Assembly (NCBI GenBank): GCA_016808115.1
Contig: JAEQBH010004108.1
Location: 348,579 to 412,578 of the forward strand
Direction of reading: 5' to 3'
Length of the DNA stretch: 64,000 nt
Source of the DNA: Tetrastigma voinierianum
Lineage: Eukaryota; Streptophyta; Magnoliopsida; Vitales; Vitaceae
A model generated the notes under the pieces. The model was not told the origin of the DNA. It saw nothing but the letters and a program-made list of their open reading frames with translations, and searched no databases. Below, piece after piece: positions 24,667-33,901 of the stretch (the stretch's first letter is position 1; every line of letters starts with the position of its first letter). The position numbers were made by a program, and so were the translations under genes.

Positions 24667-24775
24667 GGTATTTGATGGAATACTATAAATTATGTGTTAC
24701 AACTATGACACATAAGTATTTGATGGAAACATCATAAATTATGTGTTGTGAAATCCATGACACATAATTTACTTA
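24667..24775. repeat. Direct duplication of about 54 bp
   Basis: GTATTTGATGGAA, ATAAATTATGTGTT and ATGACACATAA occur in the same order twice in succession. Both halves also carry the pair ATTATGTGT / ACACATAAT, so each unit can form a hairpin. Confidence 0.65.
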
Positions 24776-25059
24776 TTCATTTGTAATTTTTTATTATTAA
24801 TCATTAAATTCACTATGAGACATCATTTATGCTTTATTATATTTTATAATTTAATTTTCAATTTAATTCTTGAAAATTTTTATTTAAAATGTTATGATAA
24901 GATAATAAAATAATTATTATAATTATTGTTATTATTATTAGTTTTATTATTTGAAAATCAAAGCTTCTTCAATAAAGTTTATTATTTTTATTATTATTAT
25001 TATTATTATTATATAAAAAGAAAAGCTTCTTAAATAAAGTTTTGATCAAAATCTATTTA

Positions 25060-25376
25060 GCAACGAAATTATAATTTTCATTGTTGTATGCATTTAATTT
25101 AGCAACAAATTAACCCTATAATTGGGAATTTTTGCAACAAAATTTTGCATTATTTAACTATGAAATTTTGTCAAAATATATTATTGAGACAATAAAAATT
25201 GTCTCTATAAGGTATTAGAAACGAAATATTTTATTTGTTGCGAAACCTTTCGCGACGAGGATAAGGCGATTAGTCCAAGAAAACAAAATATTTTCGTTGC
25301 AAAATAGTTTTGTGACAATATTAATCCTTTGGCAAACAAAATAATTATGTTGCTAATTACTCATATTTTTGTAGTG
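25060..25376. repeat. CACTA 3' subterminal repeats and terminus
   Basis: Short motifs around GCAACGAAAT / TTGCAACAAAATT / TTGTTGCGAAA / CGTTGCAAAATAG recur in both orientations over 300 bases, ending at ATTTTTGTAGTG. Clustered subterminal motifs are the binding sites of the TNPA-type protein in CACTA elements. Confidence 0.75.
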
Positions 25377-25399
25377 ATATTGTTGACGGTCATTAAGAA

Positions 25400-26375
25400 G
25401 CAAAGGTCATTCCTGGATGCCTTCTGATATCATCAAATACCCATGCATCCATGATGAAAACAAAGATTCATTACCTCGCGATGCACTCCATTTTGCTACA
25501 ATGGATGTCGCTCGCTTAGCAGCTGTCGGCCGCCATACCGCAGGTGTTAGTGATCGCATGTTCAAAGCCGCTACTAGGAAAGACAATGGAGGTTTACATT
25601 GATGACATGTTAGTAAAGTCTAAGGAACGCGGACCATGCTAAACACCTGCAAGAGGCTTTTGAACTCCTACGGGCGTATGGTATGAAGCTCAATCCCTCG
25701 AAGTGTGCCTTCGGAGTCAGTGCGGGCCAATTCTTGGGTTTCATGGTGACTCATAGAGGGATAGAAGCTAACTCCGCTCAGATTAAAGCTATTTTGGATT
25801 CCCTGGCTCCCGCTTCTAGAAAGGGGGTATAATAGTTGACTGGCCGGTTGGTCGCCCTAGGGCGGTTCATCTCTCGGTTTACAGACCGTCTAAAGTCGTT
25901 CTTTGTTACCCTCAAGGGGGCCAACCAGGCTGGGTGGAATGAGGAATGTGATGAAGCCCTCACAACTATCAAACAGTATCTTGCAAAACCCCCAGTTCTT
26001 GCTAGCCTTGAAGCCGGCGAAACACTCTTCGTATACTTGGCAGTTTCAGATGTCTTAGTGAGTGCTGCCCCTGCTCAAGGAATCATAAAGTGAGAGGCCA
26101 GTATTTTATCAAGAAGTCCTTGGCCGATGCAAAACCCGACACAACCCACTTTAGGCTTACATTATCCCTCCAGGTAGCAATGAAGAAGCTCCGCCCATAC
26201 TTCCAAGCACACCCCATTGTTGTGCTAACTGACCTCTTTCTTTGAAGCACCATTCACAAGCCTGACTTATCCAGGAGAATGGCTTGATGGGCAATTGAAT
26301 TGAGCGAATTTGGTATTCAGTATAAGCCAAGATTGGCTAAAAAAGGACAAGTTCTGGCAAATTTTAGGGTTGTGA
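25400..26375 (+). pseudogene. Ty3/gypsy reverse transcriptase and RNase H fragment
   Basis: Three frames together give a pol segment. It contains VYIDDMLVKSKE (the YIDD catalytic box, about 25590), LGFMVTHRGIEANS (about 25735) and TGRLVALGRFISRFTDRLKS. Further on it reads GWNEECDEALTTIKQYLAKP and PVLASLEAGETLFVYLAVSD. The RNase H part degrades after 26090 (KLRPYFQAHPIV in the other frame, about 26190). The sequence is of the Tat/Ogre-Athila type by general likeness. It starts just after the CACTA terminus and stops abruptly at about 26375 where a different repeat begins, so both sides are truncated. It is non-functional. Confidence 0.85.
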
Positions 26376-26379
26376 CAGG

Positions 26380-27181
26380 AGTTTGGTTAAGGCTAAGAGA
26401 TTTTAGGTCGCGATAGAAAATTGTAGTGTCGCGATAGGATTTCATGGAGTGGTGTCACGATGGGGTATCTTATGTTGCAACAGATTTTTGGCCAAGACCA
26501 AAGGGTCTCTTGTCACGACATAATATTTTTATGTCGCGACAGAGTTGGCCAGACCAGGAGTTTTCTGTTGTGACAGAATGTTTTTATGTTGCAACAGAGT
26601 TAGCAATGGTGGAGAGGCTTTATGTCCCGACAGAATATTTTATGTCGCGATAGAGTGTGGCCAAATGGAGAGGTTTTGTGTTACGACAAAGCAATTCTAT
26701 GTCGCTAGTCACAGAGGGAAGTATTTCATCGTGGATCGAAAGGCGAAGTGTCTCATGTAGTCGCTGTGGCAAGATGAAATTATGTCACGACAGAGCAATT
26801 CTATGTTGTGATAGAGTTGGCCAGGGTAGGGAGAATTTCTGTCGGGATAGAGGATTTTTATGTCGCAACAGAGCTAGCCATGATAGAAAGCTTTGCCGCA
26901 CACGACAGGGCTGGTCGTGCGAAGGCTGATGCGCACAACAATGTGGCGCCGTGTTATGTCGTGACAAAGGAGGCCATGCGCGTGCGACAAACCAGGCTAA
27001 GAGCGCATGACAAACCAGGCAAGGCGCGTGCGACAAACCAGGACAGGCACGCACGATAGGCCTTGGGTGAGCACGATAGAGGAATTTTGTCGCGACAGAG
27101 AATCCTTTGTCACGACAGACTTGGACAGTGACGAAAAAAAGAAAAAGAAAAAAAAATACCCCTAGGATTTGGGGCGTCACA
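26380..27181 (+). mobile_element. 3' part of a gypsy-type LTR built of GTCGCGAC repeats
   Basis: About 740 bases consist of degenerate units carrying TATGTCGCGACAGAGTTGGC and TGTCGYGACAGARNAATT, spaced about 56 bp for like units. The core GTCGCGAC is itself palindromic, and worn versions (GTTGCAAC, GTCACGAC, GTTGTGAC) look like C-to-T decay. The end GGATTTGGGGCGTCACA at 27165-27181 followed by TTTGGT resembles a gypsy LTR end plus the start of a Met-tRNA primer site. No left LTR end or partner was found. Confidence 0.55.
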
Positions 27182-27249
27182 TTTGGTCTTCCCATGATAT
27201 TTTGGATCCTTATCATAGTTAATGCAAACATATCGCAAGATTGAAGAGT

Positions 27250-27579
27250 CATGGTTCAAAAGTCATTTAATAACCTCTTATGTCTTGTAAAATCTCTCAA
27301 ATTAAACCGTCATCATCGAGGAGAAATCTACATATTCTGCTTCCATCATTGATAAGGCTATACAAGACTGCTTACAATTCTATGATATCGCACAATCATT
27401 CCAGAAGAACGAGATTCAAAAGCTGATTGCTGATCGTGATCGCCTCCCAATCAAAGATCCGTATAACCAATCAATCGCAAATCTTCCTCGTATCACAACA
27501 CATAACTGCTGTTTCTTTTAGATATCTCAAAATTCTCTTCAAATGTCATCTAGTGTTTTATGCCCATTGAAATATGCTG
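27250..27579 (-). pseudogene. copia RNase H region, decayed
   Basis: On the - strand this shows KQSCIALSMMEAEYVDF at about 27320-27370, the MEAEY box of copia RNase H, preceded by VGYSDADWGGD-like remnants (LIGYTDL, GGDHDQ). Frameshifts and stops are frequent. It follows the reverse transcriptase of the same element directly. Confidence 0.7.
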
Positions 27580-28260
27580 TTAGCCCAACAAAGATAGCAT
27601 ATGTTTGGACGTAGCATCAATGCATACATCAAACTTCGGGAGAATCGAGTAAGGTACTTTGGAAATTTGTTCTTTCTCTTCAGGAGACTTGGGACAAATA
27701 TCAAGATTAAGGCTCAAATTTCTCTCAACAGGGGTGTCCATAGGCTTGAAATCATGCATATGGTAACGCTGCAACATTTTCTTTATATACGTCTCTTGAG
27801 ATAAACCCAAGAGGCGTTTTGAGCGATCCTTTAGGATCTTAACATCAAGTACATAGCTAGCCTCCCCCATGTCTTTCATTTCAAAATATGATGATAACCA
27901 CTTCTTGGTCACATCTATCAATTACTTATCATCTCCAGCTATTACTATGTCATCGACATATAAGGATAGAATTATGAGGTGGTTATTTGAATGTTTAATA
28001 TACACACAATGATCCTTTTCCATCATTTTAAAATCATCTTTCAACATGTCTTGATGAAATTTGAGGTTCCATTGTCTTGAGGCTTGTTTAAGACCATAGA
28101 TGGATATTTTGAGCTTGCAAACTTTACGCTCTTGTCCTTTGAACTTGAAGCCTAAAGGTTGATCTATATAGATTTCTTCATCAAGCTCTCCATTAAGGAA
28201 AGCAATCTTAACGTCCATTTGGTGTAATTCTAGATCCATTCTTGCCACAATTTGGCCAGG
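27580..28260 (-). pseudogene. copia reverse transcriptase
   Basis: Two open blocks abut. At 28248-27922 MDLELHQMDVKIAFLNGELD, KLKISIYGLKQASRQWNL and LYVDDIVIAGDD hold the RT palm with the YVDD catalytic box. At 27921-27580 is TKKWLSSYFEMKDMGEASYV with LLGLSQETYIKKMLQRY. The split between them is one stop/frame break. Upstream (28260-28480) the finger region is worn. RT copies the element's RNA into DNA in cytoplasmic particles. Confidence 0.85.
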
Positions 28261-28483
28261 AATGAGGCGAATTGATGCAACCTCGACTACGCTGAGAAGG
28301 TCTCTTCATACACTTCTTGTTATGTGTAGCCCTTAGCTACTAATAGAGCCTTATATCTGTCAATTGTTCCATCCGCCTTGTGTTTAATATTTAGAACCCA
28401 CTTGTTCCCAATCGCCTTACGACTTGGTGGTAAATCAACCAAGTCCCATACTCAATTTTATTCCATTGAATTCATTTCCTCTT

Positions 28484-28870
28484 TCATAGCTTCAAACCAC
28501 TCTTTAGCTTTAGGACCAGAAAGAGCCTGTTGTATTGTTTTGGGCTCTCTTCATCATGAGCAATCATGAATTCTTCCCCCTCAATCTCAAAGCGATAATA
28601 GGAAATTCTCTCACGATTACTACGTCGAGGTTGAGATTTTGTCATGATCTTGCTCCATAGGAACATGATCTTGAAAATTGTCACTCCTACTCGCTTCAAG
28701 TGGGGTTAGACTTTCTATGTTGTACGGTCTTGTAAGTGTTGAATCAATGATTCTTATACCCTCATCGACCACAGGATCTTCCATTTCATAGAAATGAGTA
28801 TCCCTATCTATCTCACCTCGTCCCGAAAAGTCCTCTTCCAAGAATACGACATCTCATGATTCAATTTATG
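28484..28870 (-). pseudogene. copia integrase-RT linker
   Basis: Overlapping - strand frames contain PRRSNRERISYYRFEIEGEE, then FMIAHDEESP, the conserved segment between the integrase C-terminal part and the RT fingers, and upstream ESLTPLEASRSD. Frame changes separate them. It has no catalytic role of its own. Confidence 0.75.
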
Positions 28871-28894
28871 TTACACTTCCATTTATATCTTCTC

Positions 28895-29695
28895 TTAAGA
28901 AGTATATCCTTTAGAGGACTCTGAGTATCTTATGAAGATACATTCTTCCTTAGGACCAAGCTCCTCCACATATTCATGAGAAACATTATGAACATAAGTT
29001 GCACACCCCCATAGGTGCATAACATTCAAATCAGGCATCGCACTTTTCCATACTTCATACGGAGTGGAAGGAACAAACTTAGATGGAACTCTATTTAGAA
29101 TGTAGGCTGCAATCAATAGTGCATCCCCCCAAAAGGAGATTGGCAACTTTGTTTGCGCCATCATTGACCTTACCATGTCCAAAAGGGTCATATTCCTTAT
29201 CTCAGCCACACCATTTTGTTGCGGTGTGTAAGGAATGGTCAGTTGTCCAGCTATACCCTTTTCATCACAATGTGCTTTAAATAGGCCATATAGATATTCA
29301 CATCCTCTATTGGTCCGTAAAGATTTGATTTTTGTGTTTAATTGATTCTCAACCAATGTACTATATCTTTTGAAGCAATCCAATGCTTCAAATCTATGGG
29401 AGATGAAATAAACATGACTGAATCGAGTGAAATCATCTATAAAAGTGATGAAGTATTGAGCTCCATGTCTCACCCTCACATTCCTTGGGCCACAAATGTC
29501 AGAGTAAATAAGCTCTAAAGGAAAACATGCTCTCTTAGCTTTACTAAAAGGCAACTTCGCTTTCCTACTGTGCATGCTCACACATATTGGAAAATCTATC
29601 TTATCTATAGATCCCAAAAGACCAGCTTTAGCTAATCTCTTTAGACGATCCTGCCCTATATGTCCCAACCTAGCATGCCATTTAACATCATTCAT
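28895..29695 (-). pseudogene. copia GAG-pre-integrase and integrase core
   Basis: A 266-codon open frame. WHARLGHIGQDRLKRLAKAG begins the pre-integrase zinc region. The core has LIYSDICGPRNV with the first catalytic Asp and TPQQNGVAEIRN with the catalytic Glu. The second catalytic Asp is replaced: the frame reads LRTNRGCEYL where the family has a SDRGGEYL-type box, so an Asn sits at the active site. ISFWGDALLIAAYILNRVPS and YEVWKSAMPDL follow. One pre-integrase Cys position also looks changed (FPICVSMHSRKA). The reading frame is long and clean, but the enzyme should be inactive because of the Asp-to-Asn change. Confidence 0.88.
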
Positions 29696-29860
29696 AGAAG
29701 AAATACTACTTGAATTTCCAATGACAAAAACATATGTGGTTTTATTGATTGGAATAGTATCTAATACAATAAACCCGTATGATAGAATCCATACCCATAA
29801 ACTATTTTGTCTAGTAATACCTTAACATAATCTTGTTCAAATACAATTTTAAAGCTAAGC

Positions 29861-30235
29861 TTAACTGGAAACTACAACTTTAAACAGACTTAATTTAACT
29901 TCCCACAAGAAAAGCACATCATGGAGATAGAGAGTGCGGCCCTTCTGCATCAACAATTTGAAGGTGTCAATTCCAAGCACATCTGTTGATGTGTTATTTC
30001 CCGTGTAAATGCTCCTACTTCCCTTCGGAATTCCGCGGAAATCCACATATGCATTGCGATCCTGCGCTATGTGGTCGGTAGCTGCTGAGTTTAAAGTCCA
30101 ATAAGGAATAGTCTCAGTCAACATTAAGCAACTACTAACAAATGCATTGCAGAAATGAATTTGGTCATATATTACCTTTGGCTCAATGCAATCACGAGCA
30201 AAGTGACCAAACTTCCCACAGGTGAAGCAATTCAT
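29861..30235 (-). pseudogene. copia gag zinc knuckle and protease
   Basis: The frame starts with CFTCGKFGHFARDC, a complete CX2CX4HX4C knuckle for RNA binding. The protease follows: PYWTLNSAATDHIAQDR has Asn at the position where this family has the catalytic Asp (DSAATDH type), then SRSIYTGNNTSTDVLGID and YLHDVLF. The Asp-to-Asn change should kill protease activity. The end of the domain is frameshifted toward the pre-integrase. Confidence 0.85.
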
Positions 30236-30960
30236 GTTCTTGCTTTTCTTTCCTATGCGTTTTTCACGCTTGCGCTTATTTTCACTTAGATTAGTCTTGT
30301 TTCCTCCATTCCCAGGCTTGAAACCTTCCCCTTTCCATTTCTTCTCGTCTCTATGTCAAAGATCCAACCTCGGTTGATTGTCATAAGCCCGCCCACTAGA
30401 CTTATCAACAAGAAGACGATCCTCCTCTAATTTTACAGCATGTCATGCAAATACCATCAAAAGTTTTTATATTATCATATGGGTAAGGTTTATCTTGAGA
30501 TGCTCCGCTACGTGAAGAGAGCGGATTACAAATTGGATCCGTTGTTCATCGCTTAACTACAGTGGCTAGCACCTTCAACCGTTCCGCCAGATCGTTTGAT
30601 ATGACAAAGGAGGTGTTGCCTCATGGTATGATTCCACCCGCTCTTGTAAGCGCCAATTCTGTGTTAGTCGACGCAACCAACGTTGAAGTACCCAAATCTA
30701 TAGCCTTAAGGCATTCCAAACGGTTGCTATGGCTGAGCTGATATTTTCAAAGCACAAGACGATCATTTCTCAGCGCTGTCAAAGATCAAAATACGAGCAA
30801 CTCTATCCTTGCTTTGTGGCTTGATATGCTTCCATATCTTGCCCAGGTTAAGGCCTCCATGCTCAGATCAACCATCGATCAAGCAAGATTGTCTCCTGCA
30901 GATATCCCCGCTTCTTTCCAAGAGGTAATCAACCTACTATGCCAAACATCATAGTTTTTG
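30236..30960 (-). pseudogene. copia gag, decayed
   Basis: In changing - strand frames I read GNGGNKTNLSENKRKREKRI, KLEEDRLLVDKSSGRAYD, DEQRIQFVIRSL with EHLKINLTH, NHTMRQHL, and FENISSAIATVWNAL near 30740-30780. These are landmarks of the Retrotran_gag_2/UBN2-like copia capsid. It is heavily frameshifted, and the N-terminus was not located. Confidence 0.7.
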
Positions 30961-32510
30961 TTTATTTAGTTTGTCCTCTAGTTCAAATCAGCACCATGCT
31001 TCTAGTAGCAAATACTTCAACTAAATAGAGGGATTTAGTATACAATCTCACAAATTCAGACTCATAATATCTCACAAAGTTCTAAATTAAACACAAACTT
31101 AGTCTTGCTAGAGAAACAAAAGGTTACCATACTAAGACCAAATTCAATCTCTTAACATGCAACTCTCGCTGATACTATTAAATTTAAACTGTGCCAATGG
31201 GATTCATTAGGAGAGACATACCAATTCTCAACCTAATATCCTACGTAACCATATATCTATTATATGCTAAACATGTTCTAATTTTTTCCAACTCAATCCA
31301 CGCTTATGTGGATTGATATCTCTTTCGAAAAATTCCTCTTCCATGTCATTGTCCTAGACATTTTATTCATCCACGGGAATGAATTTATCAACCTGCTAGA
31401 TCGCCTAATATTGCTTTGTATCTGGCTTTCCAGTTTCCGATTCAACTCACTTACAATATTATCATAAGTTAAGTCACTTATTTTTTTCTACAAGCGCCTT
31501 TATCTCATGTTCTTATGAATCATGCACTATCCATATTTGTTGATCACTAACAACTCATAATGCTCATTATAGATGACATGGAAAGTCCATAGCTTGTCGT
31601 ACATCACATGAATATGTGATTCTGGTTAATAAATTGGATCTTTCTTATATTCACACAATCGCTCCAAAGCGATTATCATGTGATCTCTCAATGCATATAT
31701 AAGTTGGAGAAAATATTAAGGATCTCAAGCTTTTTATACTTCTATCTACAACTACTACTCCATACATGTATTGAACAATTAGATGAAATAAATCATTTAA
31801 CATTCCTATCTAAGCCTTCAATTAACATGCACTAAGTCACAATAATATATATCCATAATTTCTAAAAAATATCAAATAACCTCAAAACATTTTGAAAGGG
31901 TGCTCATTCAATAGGAAATTTAAAAACAAAATTTTTTTTTAAAAAATCCAGTGGAAAACAGAGTTCGAATGAGGTCAAATCAGTAAATGAAGTTCCACAC
32001 GATGCCGGTTGCCACCAAATGGTCAATGACAATCAACTTCCATGTCATCCGATCAACGTATGTCAACTACCACGTCAACTCGGTCAACGTAGATCAACTA
32101 GTGTGCCACGTGGACCAATCATATCTTGACATGTGGCACAATTAGATGTTGCCATATGGTCCCTCCATTTGCCCTCTGTCATTGTCCAATCAACCACCAC
32201 GTCACCGGCAGTCAACTGCCATGTCATCCTGCCTGTCAACAACCATCGTCGCTGTTAGCACCTATACTAAAAATGCAATTAAATTTTCTAGAAATTTGAA
32301 AACACTATAATTCACCTTAACTCCAAAATTACAAAAAAAATAAAATAAAATATGCGTTGGAAAGGTCTCGACAAGATATTTTCATCCATAGGAAATTTTC
32401 ATTAAAAAACAGACACACACAAAAAATGAAAAAAAATTTATGTTTGTTTTCTCTTTGTTTATTTTCAAAAAAAATAAAATAAAATTAATTTAATAAAGAG
32501 CACTATATTG
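30961..32510 (-). other. Long leader between copia primer site and gag
   Basis: No coding was recognised. AT-rich ends flank a more GC-balanced block at 31960-32260 that is packed with GTCAA (TTGAC on the - strand) and CACGT motifs, including a G-box CACGTG at 32107-32112. The gag N-terminus may lie in its first part but is not recognisable. Confidence 0.5.
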
Positions 32511-32522
32511 GCTCTAATACCA
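32511..32522 (-). other. Primer binding site of the copia element
   Basis: The - strand reads TGGTATTAGAGC, one base from the TGGTATCAGAGC complement of the initiator Met-tRNA 3' end. It lies 12 bases from the LTR end. Confidence 0.7.
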
Positions 32523-32534
32523 ACAAGATAAAAT

Positions 32535-32866
32535 TGTTTGCAAATAAAATGAACTATAAGCATTTGTTGAATTAACTCGTTGTCTTCAATGCTTTAGGCG
32601 AGAATCAGATCACCTTGAAGGAATATGTTCTAAGTTTTTCATAGTACGAACACCCTTTTCATCTGTAGTTTTTAGAATGATTTATAAATCTGTTCTAGAT
32701 GATAGATTTTTCATCTTTTTTATCCAACCAACCCCGTAAAGTGTCTCAGGTTCCTGTATTTATAGGAATTGGAGATCACTTTTCAGGGAGACACATCCCT
32801 TGGATGTGACCCCTGGTTACGGGCCAGGTCAAGCCCACTTGGGCGACCCATACCCATAATCCAACA
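32535..32866 (-). repeat. copia 5' LTR
   Basis: On the - strand it runs from TGTTGGATTATGGG at 32866 to GCAAACA at 32535, with TG...CA ends. A TATA-type promoter, CCTATAAATACAGG, lies about 105 bases in (32753-32766). No second copy is in the window. Confidence 0.65.
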
Positions 32867-33208
32867 TTTACGTTCTTCAAATTATTTTTCAAAAAATAAA
32901 AAATTTGTCTGTTTCTACATGATGAAATTCAACGTCAAAGGCATGATTTTCTAAGATATTATAAAAGCTTCCTAGCCCACGGATCAACATTATTCATAAA
33001 AGTGACAATTAATTATTATTTTAGAAATATTTGGTTAAATTAAAGACATTAAATAAATTTTTCCCATGTTTTTCTTGAAAAATAACCTATTTTGAGCAAC
33101 AATATCTTCATTTCATGTATTTGCATTGCCTGTTAGAAGAGGAGGTTATTTTTACAACAAAATAAGAAAGGTATTACTTTGAATGGCCATATTTTCAAAA
33201 GTTGTTTT
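32867..33208. other. AT-rich host or older DNA between elements
   Basis: No gene or repeat was recognised. Its last five bases (33204-33208, GTTTT) are the target duplication of the outer copia element. Confidence 0.5.
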
Positions 33209-33335
33209 TGAAGAAAGACTTGAGTTTTTGTATATATCAAAAAGTATATTACATGTACAAGGCGAAGGCTTATATAAGCTAAGCTATACAAATCTTAAAA
33301 TGGAAAATATACAATTGGCATATACATATAATTCA
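33209..33335 (-). repeat. 3' LTR of the outer copia element
   Basis: This 127-bp LTR matches 56573-56702 almost throughout, including GCTTATATAAGCTAAGCTAT and AATCTTAAAATGGAAAATAT. The palindrome CTTATATAAG holds a TATATAA promoter motif on both strands. Confidence 0.9.
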
Positions 33336-33352
33336 GATCTCCCCAAACCATG
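33336..33352 (-). other. Polypurine tract of the outer copia element
   Basis: The - strand reads TTTGGGGAGATC immediately before the 3' LTR start TGAATTAT. This is the second-strand primer site and fixes the element's orientation. Confidence 0.75.
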
Positions 33353-33369
33353 GTGGTCAGAGAACCCTT

Positions 33370-33901
33370 TTGAGTTCGGAAGTTAAAGCTCGAAAAGTTC
33401 CTGTAGAAAGGGGTTTGGTGAAGATATCAGCTAATTGATCCTGAGAGGAAACAGACTGAAGTGTGAGAGTACCCTGAAACAGATGATGACGAATGAAGTG
33501 ACAATCAATTCAATCATTAGCATGCCCATTAGCGACATCATTATGACAAATTTAATAGTACTCGATTATCACAGTGAAGTTTAGTTGCAGTGGAACAATC
33601 TACCAAGATCCTGCAGTAATCAACGTAACCAAATAAGTTCAACAGGTGAATGCTACTCTATATCGCCGCCGAACGAAATGCACTGCTTGTTTCGCTTTCA
33701 AGAGAGGTGAGAATCACCCGTATGAAAACAATATCCTCGTAGTAGATCGACGATCGTTGAGATCACTTCACCCAACTGCATCCGCATGCCCGAAGAGCGT
33801 AATGAGGAATGGGAAGAAAATGAAGATCATCAATATGGTGCCTTTCGTATATCAAGAATCTGAGGAACAAGAAGATAACGAGGAGATCTGGGGCAACCAT
33901 A
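33370..33901 (-). pseudogene. Outer copia RNase H, 3' part
   Basis: In - strand frames: SPRYLLV, HSSL, GYCFHTGDSHLS, LIWLRWLLQDLG-like phrases (one stop), HCDNR, CHFIRHHLFQGTLTLQSVSS, QDQLADIFTKPLSTGTFRAL and TSEL. The last two stretches are a clean RNase H C-terminus. The upper end at 33901 is the gypsy insertion point. The antisense open frame at 33646-33906 is a shadow. Confidence 0.85.

Larger units (their letters stand above)
14918..25376 (+). mobile_element. CACTA (En/Spm) DNA transposon relic, 5' end not placed
   Basis: Two genes typical of plant CACTA elements lie in tandem on the + strand: a TNP2-type transposase and a Transposase_24 protein. The 3' terminus is clear: the element ends ATTTTTGTAGTG at 25376, the complement of CACTACAAAAAT, preceded by about 300 bases of subterminal motifs. 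The left CACTA end was not found; the start given is the transposase ATG, and the true end lies upstream. With no matching left end, a target duplication cannot be tested. Both genes are broken, so the element is not autonomous. Confidence 0.85.
27250..32866 (-). mobile_element. Ty1/copia element, 5' LTR present, 3' LTR missing
   Basis: On the - strand, in order: 5' LTR (32866-32535), primer site (32522-32511), long leader, gag (about 30960-30236), zinc knuckle and protease, integrase, reverse transcriptase, then RNase H fading at about 27250. No copy of the LTR was found near 27,200, where the GTCGCGAC repeat LTR ends, so the 3' side is lost. The domain order PR-INT-RT-RH defines copia. Confidence 0.85.

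Noticed and set aside
29083..29280. + strand open frame opposite the copia integrase
   Set aside because: Antisense shadow of a clean 266-codon integrase frame, with no domain of its own.
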